Source: Actinomycetes bacterium (GTDB taxonomy: Bacteria; Actinomycetota; Aquicultoria; CAJVYJ01; JAUVQD01). From it: a stretch of 10,839 nt of DNA. Below are positions 7,119-10,839 of this stretch, in pieces (position 1 is the first letter of the stretch; every line of letters begins with the position of its first letter). The notes under the pieces were generated by a model. The model was given only the letters and a program-made list of their open reading frames with translations. It had not been told where the DNA came from and did not search any database. The DNA lies in contig DAOUYN010000013.1 of NCBI GenBank assembly GCA_030666075.1, forward strand, positions 1 to 10,839, in the 5' to 3' direction. The position numbers and the translations under genes are program-made.

Positions 7119-7177
7119 TCAACTCCGGCCTGTATTATATAGTATGGATTCCACCAAAGATGGGTGAAGAGACTGCG
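7119..7177. promoter_or_regulatory. Divergent promoter region, drrA (-) and 5-FTHF cyclo-ligase (+)
   Basis: The 59-bp gap holds an AT-rich core. On the minus strand TATAAT (7134-7139) is a perfect -10 for drrA; no clear -35 is present at the expected spacing. The same core reads TATTATATAG on the plus strand and may serve the cyclo-ligase. Ribosome binding signals are GGAG before drrA and only weak purine runs before ATG 7178. Confidence 0.4.
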
Positions 7178-7744
7178 ATGCCGCATTTAAAAAAAGAAAG
7201 CCTCCGTCAAGCGTTCAAAGAGCGCCGCGCCGCGATCGGACTTGGAGTCCAGGCCGAGGCCAGCAAGGCGATCTGCCTGGCCCTGTTGGGGTTGGAGCGA
7301 TACAGGACGGCCGCGGGCATAGCCGTTTACTGGCCAATGGACCTTGAAGTCGACACCAGACCCTTCATTGATAGCGCCATGGCCGACGGGCGCCGGGTTT
7401 ATCTGCCTCGGGTGGTCAAAAAGCCGCGAGGTCTCCATTTTTGCCGATACAACGGGGACCCGGAAACACTGGCCGACGGCCCTTTCGGACTCAGCGAGCC
7501 CCGCACAGAAGCAGCCGATACGGATGACATCGATCTGATTATCGTGCCGGGACTGGCCTTCGATCTCCACGGTCACCGGCTTGGATACGGAACCGGATAC
7601 TATGATCGTTTCCTCAAACAGACCGCGGCCACGCGGATAGGGGTCGCGTTCGATGTCATGACCATAGATATACTCCCGGTGGCCGAGCACGACGTGGCCA
7701 TGAACACGATAGTCACCGAGTCACGCACCTTGTCGACGTCCTAG
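7178..7744 (+). CDS. 5-formyltetrahydrofolate cyclo-ligase
   Basis: The enzyme converts 5-formyl-THF to 5,10-methenyl-THF using ATP, recovering a storage or inhibitory folate for one-carbon metabolism. The 188 residues match the family's size. The start of the fold is visible as KKESLRQAFKERRAAI (N-terminal basic helix), followed by VYLPRVV, the FGLSEP segment, IIVPGLAFD and the ATP/Mg-binding signature GYGTGYYDRFL (136-146). I chose ATG 7178 because the family begins with this basic helix; an in-frame ATG at 7160 would add six residues. The frame is open further upstream across the drrA start, but this is not plausible protein sequence. It is divergent from drrA and has no obvious operon partner. 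Confidence 0.92.
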   Translation: MPHLKKESLRQAFKERRAAIGLGVQAEASKAICLALLGLERYRTAAGIAVYWPMDLEVDTRPFIDSAMADGRRVYLPRVVKKPRGLHFCRYNGDPETLADGPFGLSEPRTEAADTDDIDLIIVPGLAFDLHGHRLGYGTGYYDRFLKQTAATRIGVAFDVMTIDILPVAEHDVAMNTIVTESRTLSTS

Positions 7745-7757
7745 CTTGATGGAGCCC

Positions 7758-7813
7758 TTGCCAACCCGCGCTGGTTAGAATATATTACTTTATGGGAATA
7801 TGATTATAAGGTG
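7758..7813 (+). promoter_or_regulatory. Promoter and Shine-Dalgarno of the arsR-like gene
   Basis: TTGCCA (7758-7763) and TATATT (7781-7786) are separated by exactly 17 bp, each one mismatch from the sigma70-type consensus. The start of transcription is predicted near 7793. AAGGTG (7808-7813) lies 8 nt before ATG 7822. A small dyad, ATATT (7782-7786) and AATAT (7797-7801), and a direct repeat of GAATAT (7778 and 7796) cover the -10/+1 region and are candidate operator sites for autorepression. Confidence 0.7.
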
Positions 7814-7821
7814 TTAAGTAT

Positions 7822-8136
7822 ATGGCGGATTTTTGTAGATTATTCCAGGCGATAGGCGATGACCACCGGCAGAGGATTCTAGTTCTTTTAGACGAACATG
7901 ACCGGTGTGTAGGCGAGCTTGTCGGCCGGTTTTCTCTGTCGCAATCGGCTATCTCTAAGCACTTGGCGGTCCTAAAAAACGCCGGCCTGGTCAATGATAA
8001 GCGTTGTGGCCAGCAGGTTATCTACTCTTTGAACCGGCAGAACCTGCAAGACTGCTGCCGAGAATATTTTGCAAAGTTTGAGTGCTGTAGCAGTTTATTT
8101 GCCCAGCGTAAGGGCGAAACACAGCATGAAGGTTGA
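7822..8136 (+). CDS. ArsR/SmtB-family transcriptional repressor, cysteine-rich
   Basis: This 104-residue winged-helix protein has the ArsR fold: an N-terminal helix (FCRLFQAIGDDHRQRILVLL), a recognition helix in FSLSQSAISKHLAVLKNAGLV (37-57) and a beta-wing (RCGQQVIYSLN, 61-71). Members repress promoters until a metal, metalloid or thiol signal binds. It contains seven cysteines: C5, C29, C62 and, in the C-terminal helix, C78-C79 and C88-C89. Paired C-terminal cysteines recall the arsenite site of Acidithiobacillus ferrooxidans ArsR (Cys95, Cys96, Cys102), which suggests a thiophilic ligand such as As(III); this is inference. No ars transporter, reductase or methylase is next to it. Its transcript contains only one further possible gene, the 31-codon ORF overlapping its 3' end. 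It probably autoregulates through the promoter dyad. Confidence 0.88.
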   Translation: MADFCRLFQAIGDDHRQRILVLLDEHDRCVGELVGRFSLSQSAISKHLAVLKNAGLVNDKRCGQQVIYSLNRQNLQDCCREYFAKFECCSSLFAQRKGETQHEG

Positions 8137-8221
8137 TTTTCTCCGAGGGGGGGTGTCCGATATGATGATTAGATTTATGATCCCGCGAGTGGCTCACTGC
8201 GATGCAGGTTGTAGTCTTTAG
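8126..8221 (+). CDS. Candidate 31-residue Cys-containing small protein overlapping arsR
   Basis: An ATG inside the final codons of the arsR-like gene opens a 31-codon frame that overlaps it by 11 nt and ends in TAG just before the terminator. The predicted peptide starts MKVDFLRGG, has a hydrophobic centre with several Met residues (MMIRFMIP) and ends in AHCDAGCSL, a histidine followed by a C-x3-C pair. AGGG is 11-12 nt upstream; an internal ATG at 8162 has GAGGGG 11 nt before it. The His/Cys end next to a thiol-rich repressor suggests metal binding, but this rests on context only. I do not recognise a family. It may equally be a chance frame or the stub of a lost gene. Confidence 0.33.
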   Translation: MKVDFLRGGVSDMMIRFMIPRVAHCDAGCSL

Positions 8222-8224
8222 TCC

Positions 8225-8247
8225 CGAGCAGGACGTTAAACTGCTCG
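8225..8247 (+). repeat. Stem-loop upstream of the arsR terminator
   Basis: CGAGCAG (8225-8231) and CTGCTCG (8241-8247) form a perfect 7-bp stem with a 9-nt loop, six nt before the terminator stem. The 8222-8310 stretch is thus almost wholly two stacked hairpins. Confidence 0.5.
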
Positions 8248-8253
8248 CGAAGT

Positions 8254-8310
8254 GGAGCCCGTTTGAGTAACGACAGCACGGCGGTTACTTGAACGGGCTC
8301 CTTTTATTTT
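8254..8310 (+). terminator. Rho-independent terminator of the arsR unit, 18-bp stem
   Basis: GGAGCCCGTTTGAGTAAC (8254-8271) pairs with GTTACTTGAACGGGCTCC (8284-8301) over all 18 positions, two of them G-U wobbles, around a 12-nt loop. TTTTATTTT (8302-8310) follows. The T-tract overlaps the stop codon of the convergent deacetylase gene. On the minus strand the same hairpin follows that gene but lacks a T-run. Confidence 0.85.
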
Positions 8311-9401
8311 GCCAGTTGGTCAAGGGTAACAAGAGTGAATCCCTGCCTGTAAAGCTCTTTGACTATCATTGAGACCGCGGTGACCGTATTGCCGCGATCA
8401 CCCCCACCGTCATGCAATAAAACTACGGCACCTGGGCGCACATCTTTTAAGACGCGGGCGGCGATGTCTTCCGGGGTCAACCCGTTCCAATCCCGCGAGT
8501 CGATGTGCCAGCGGATAGTGTGATAGCCGCGCCGGGCGGCGATGACTCGCAACGGATCACTGACGGCCCCGTATGGTGGCCGGAACCAGCGCATGGGCCT
8601 GGTGATAAGCGGGGAAATAGTGGCGCTGGCCGCGTCCAGATCGCGAAGAACGGCTTCTTCGTCCGCGAAATCCATCCGATCATGCGAATATGAGTGGTTG
8701 GCAACTTGAAACCCGCCGGCGTCCAATTCCCGGATAATCTCCGGGAAGAGAGCGGCCTGGCCGCCCACGACGAAGAATGTAGCTGTCCCCTGGAGGGCGC
8801 TCAGAGTATCCATTATCTGCTTGGTATAGGGAGGGGTCGGACCATCGTCAAAGGTGAGTGCGATCACTTTGACCGGCTTCTCCTCCGTACGGGCGACCCT
8901 AAAAGGACGGGCTTCGGCCAGATTCCGCACCGAGATAAGCTTGCCGCTGACGCGCCCGCGCGACACCAGTTTCCGGCCGACCGTGCCTAGTTGCTTAACC
9001 GTAGTATATTCGCCTTCACCCTCGACAACGTCGGCCAGAACCACCTCGACGATCTCCGTCTCGACGGCTTCCGTCCGATCGAGGGACGGGATGACATCCA
9101 GTTTATCGCCGGACTCGACAGAACTTTGTGCCGAGACGACCCCGCCGTTGACGAGAATACGCGGCGCCCAACCGGCGCGGGCCTCCAAGACCCGCCCTTC
9201 AATATCCAGCAAGTCTCCGGCCGTGACTCCCAGCCCGGCAGTATCAAGAACGGCGCCCACGGTACGGCTCTCACCCAGGGGATATCTAGCCCCGTTGACC
9301 ATGACCGAAGCCGGTGCGTAGTCCGAAAAGAACAGGGCCTGGAGCAATAGAAAAGACACTACGAATACGGCGGGAAGGAAGGTCTTGTTGTCGGGACGCA
9401 T
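8304..9401 (-). CDS. Membrane-anchored or secreted NodB-type polysaccharide deacetylase with N-terminal envelope modules
   Basis: The 365 residues comprise a signal peptide or anchor (about 7-25, hydrophobic), a region of about 33-105 resembling the DUF348 modules of YabE/Rpf proteins (MVNGARYPLGESRTVGAVLDTAG, later KLDVIPSLDR), a G5-like segment (about 115-170, EIVEVVLADVVEGEG to LGTVGRKLVSRG) and a C-terminal carbohydrate esterase 4 domain. The latter has TFDDGP (183-188), metal histidines in HSYSH (H236, H240), RPPYG (274-278), DSRDW (301-305) and LLHD (328-331), so it should be active. The likely substrate is N-acetylated envelope glycan such as peptidoglycan; this is family knowledge. 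It is transcribed divergently from nfo. No clear Shine-Dalgarno precedes ATG 9401. Domain limits in the N-terminal half are approximate. Confidence 0.9.
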   Translation of the reverse strand: MRPDNKTFLPAVFVVSFLLLQALFFSDYAPASVMVNGARYPLGESRTVGAVLDTAGLGVTAGDLLDIEGRVLEARAGWAPRILVNGGVVSAQSSVESGDKLDVIPSLDRTEAVETEIVEVVLADVVEGEGEYTTVKQLGTVGRKLVSRGRVSGKLISVRNLAEARPFRVARTEEKPVKVIALTFDDGPTPPYTKQIMDTLSALQGTATFFVVGGQAALFPEIIRELDAGGFQVANHSYSHDRMDFADEEAVLRDLDAASATISPLITRPMRWFRPPYGAVSDPLRVIAARRGYHTIRWHIDSRDWNGLTPEDIAARVLKDVRPGAVVLLHDGGGDRGNTVTAVSMIVKELYRQGFTLVTLDQLAK

Positions 9402-9422
9402 AGTGAAAGCTTAGCACGGGGC

Positions 9423-9451
9423 TTGTCTGACCAGCAAGAATCAAGTATCGT
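9423..9451 (+). promoter_or_regulatory. Possible promoter of nfo giving a nearly leaderless mRNA
   Basis: TTGTCT (9423-9428) and TATCGT (9446-9451) are 17 bp apart, each about 4/6 to consensus. Transcription would start near 9458, about 5 nt before ATG 9463. No Shine-Dalgarno is visible upstream of the ATG, consistent with leaderless translation. Confidence 0.3.
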
Positions 9452-9462
9452 TCCACGGTATC

Positions 9463-10305
9463 ATGCGATTCGGAGCCCACGTGTCCATTGCCCAGCACCT
9501 CTACTTAGCGGTCGATCGCGCCCGCGAAAGTAACTGTGAGGCCTTCCAGATCTTCCCGGGCAACCCTCGCGGCTGGAAGACCGGCCCATTCGCGCCGGCA
9601 GAGGTAGTCGAGTTCAAAGAGCGCCGCCTGGCCGCCGGTCTCGGCCCGGTCGTCATCCACTTGCCGTATCTCGTCAATCTGGCGGCCACGACTCCCCGGG
9701 TCACGGAGGCTTCAATAAAGTCGCTCAAGGACGCTCTCGCGAAGGCTGTTGTTTTGGATGCCGAGTTCCTCGTCATGCATCCCGGGAGTCACGGCGGCGA
9801 CGGAGCGGACGCCGGCATCGAGCGAATAGCGAACGGGTTGCGCGAAGTGCTGAAGGAAGATTTCGGCCACTCGATGCTCCTGCTCGAGAATACCGCCGGG
9901 GCCGGTAATACATTGGGCTCGACCATGACGGAGATCGGGAACATCATCGACGAAGCGGAGGGTGATGGACGCCTCGGGCTCTGTTTTGATACCTGCCATG
10001 CCTTCGCCGCCGGATATGACTTGGCCACAGAAGAAGGGCTCGACCGGACGCTCTTGGAGATCGATGAGCGTATCGGCCTGGACCGCCTCAAGGTCATCCA
10101 CGCTAACGACTGCAAAGGCGAGCTAGGCTCCCGCCTCGACCGACATCAGCACATAGGTGAAGGCCATATCGGCCTGGAGGGATTCGCGCGGCTCGTCAAT
10201 CAACCAAGCCTGAGAGACCGGACCGTCATCATCGAGACGCCTAAGAAAGCACCCGACGATGACATTAAGAACCTGGGGAAACTCCGCGATCAAAAACGAG
10301 GCTAG
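9463..10305 (+). CDS. nfo: Endonuclease IV (AP endonuclease)
   Basis: Endonuclease IV cuts DNA 5' to abasic sites and removes 3' blocking groups in base-excision repair. The 280-residue length is typical. The TIM-barrel begins MRFGAHVSIA and all nine expected tri-zinc ligands can be placed: H66 (IHLPY), H106 (MHPGSH), E142 (LENTAG), D176 and H179 (FDTCH), H213 (HANDCK), D226 and H228 (LDRHQH) and E258 (IETP). The GxGHIGLEGF segment is also intact. The start ATG matches the family N-terminus exactly, although no Shine-Dalgarno is seen. It is divergent from the deacetylase and convergent with pyrE, with 8 nt between stops and no visible terminator in that gap. Confidence 0.96.
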   Translation: MRFGAHVSIAQHLYLAVDRARESNCEAFQIFPGNPRGWKTGPFAPAEVVEFKERRLAAGLGPVVIHLPYLVNLAATTPRVTEASIKSLKDALAKAVVLDAEFLVMHPGSHGGDGADAGIERIANGLREVLKEDFGHSMLLLENTAGAGNTLGSTMTEIGNIIDEAEGDGRLGLCFDTCHAFAAGYDLATEEGLDRTLLEIDERIGLDRLKVIHANDCKGELGSRLDRHQHIGEGHIGLEGFARLVNQPSLRDRTVIIETPKKAPDDDIKNLGKLRDQKRG

Positions 10306-10313
10306 GATCAGCC

Positions 10314-10839
10314 TTAAGTCAGCTCGGCGCGACTGAATACCGGTTGGTAATCGTACCCGGCGTCGGCGAGAGCCTCCCGGCCGCCCGCCTCCCGATCGAC
10401 TATGGCGATGACCTTGACTACTCGGGCACCCGCTTCTTCGACAGCCTTAATGCCTTTAAGGACTGAACCAGCGCTGGTCACGACATCTTCGACGATGACG
10501 ACGCGGGCGCCTTCTGATAGATCGGGCCCTTCGATCCTCCGGCTAAGGCCGTGTTGTTTGCTCTCTTTGCGGATGATGAAACCGGTCACCGTCTGCCCCT
10601 CGACAAGTCCGAGATGGTAGCAGAGCGCCCCGACGATCGGGTCCGCCCCCATCGTCGGTCCCCCGACCGCGTCAAACGGCACATCGGCCAGGATGTCGCT
10701 AATAACATTGGCCAATAAGAATGCCCCCCGCGGCTTCAGTGTCACCTGGCGGCCATCGATATAGAAGTCACTCATCGCCCCCGACGAGAGCTTGACGGGC
10801 CCATCGCTGACGGCCGCCTTCACCATCGCTCTTAATTCC
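10314..10839 (-). CDS. pyrE: Orotate phosphoribosyltransferase (5' end beyond right edge)
   Basis: PyrE joins orotate and PRPP to form OMP in de novo pyrimidine synthesis. The visible part has the orotate-side motif KLSSGAMSDFYIDGRQVTLKP, the flexible-loop region RKESKQHG and the PRPP-binding motif VVIVEDVVTSAGS. An ATG lies at 10826, but the frame stays open to the window edge, reading ELRA before it. PyrE proteins usually have about 10-20 further residues before this point, so I treat the gene as partial with its start outside. The C-terminus (YDYQPVFSRAELT) is complete. Confidence 0.93.
   Translation of the reverse strand, partial: ELRAMVKAAVSDGPVKLSSGAMSDFYIDGRQVTLKPRGAFLLANVISDILADVPFDAVGGPTMGADPIVGALCYHLGLVEGQTVTGFIIRKESKQHGLSRRIEGPDLSEGARVVIVEDVVTSAGSVLKGIKAVEEAGARVVKVIAIVDREAGGREALADAGYDYQPVFSRAELT

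Noticed and set aside
6965..7177. N-terminal extension of the cyclo-ligase frame upstream of ATG 7178
   Set aside because: The extension is arginine-rich, antisense to the start of drrA, and crosses the promoter region; the family begins at the basic helix after 7178.
7187..7690. A 167-codon minus-strand open frame opposite the cyclo-ligase
   Set aside because: The plus-strand frame has all cyclo-ligase motifs; the antisense frame shows none and no ribosome binding site.
8134..8136. The arsR stop codon TGA as a possible selenocysteine codon, given selB nearby
   Set aside because: The frame continues only 11 codons to TAG, adds no recognisable conserved sequence, and no SECIS-like hairpin begins just after the TGA.
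8137..8303. A possible tRNA-Sec (selC) in the intergenic region
   Set aside because: No T-loop GTTCRANYC sequence, acceptor pairing or UCA anticodon arrangement; the hairpins fit a terminator instead.

Overview
This window looks like a chromosomal housekeeping stretch from a bacterium of moderately high G+C content. The gene set and style (a DUF4446 gene directly before pheA and serS, frequent TTG/GTG starts, a DrrA/DrrB-type ABC-2 exporter, a G5-like/NodB envelope protein, a possible leaderless gene) suggest a deep-branching actinobacterial or related Gram-positive lineage. This placement is inference from gene content and is uncertain. There is no phage, IS element, CRISPR array, rRNA or tRNA.

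Layout, left to right. (1) Positions 1-1542, minus strand: a tight operon DUF4446 > pheA > serS with overlapping start and stop codons; serS runs off the left edge. (2) Positions 1631-2275, plus strand: a GG/DxD nucleotidyltransferase, read divergently from DUF4446 and overlapping tail-to-tail with (3) a calcineurin-like metallophosphoesterase on the minus strand (2233-2952). The phosphoesterase leader contains a nested hairpin that covers its best ribosome binding site. (4) Positions 3070-3381: a headless PsbP-like domain whose only start lies in a terminator hairpin, so probably a gene remnant. (5) Positions 3353-7118, minus strand: a drrA-drrB-selB operon closed by two tandem terminators. 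(6) Positions 7178-7744, plus strand: 5-formyltetrahydrofolate cyclo-ligase, divergent from drrA. (7) Positions 7758-8310, plus strand: a complete small transcription unit with a good sigma70-type promoter, a cysteine-rich ArsR-family repressor, an overlapping 31-codon ORF and an 18-bp terminator stem. (8) Positions 8304-9401, minus strand: an anchored or secreted NodB deacetylase with N-terminal extracytoplasmic modules. (9) Positions 9463-10305, plus strand: endonuclease IV, convergent with pyrE (minus, runs off the right edge).

Functionally the genes cover phenylalanine synthesis, serine (and selenocysteine precursor) tRNA charging, Sec decoding, folate one-carbon salvage, base-excision repair, pyrimidine synthesis, export and envelope modification. 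Two points stand out. SelB is full length through its SECIS-binding end, yet its GTPase domain lacks most of switch I and the catalytic-histidine position holds serine. The ArsR unit carries a previously unannotatable-looking Cys-containing mini-ORF as its only other potential product.
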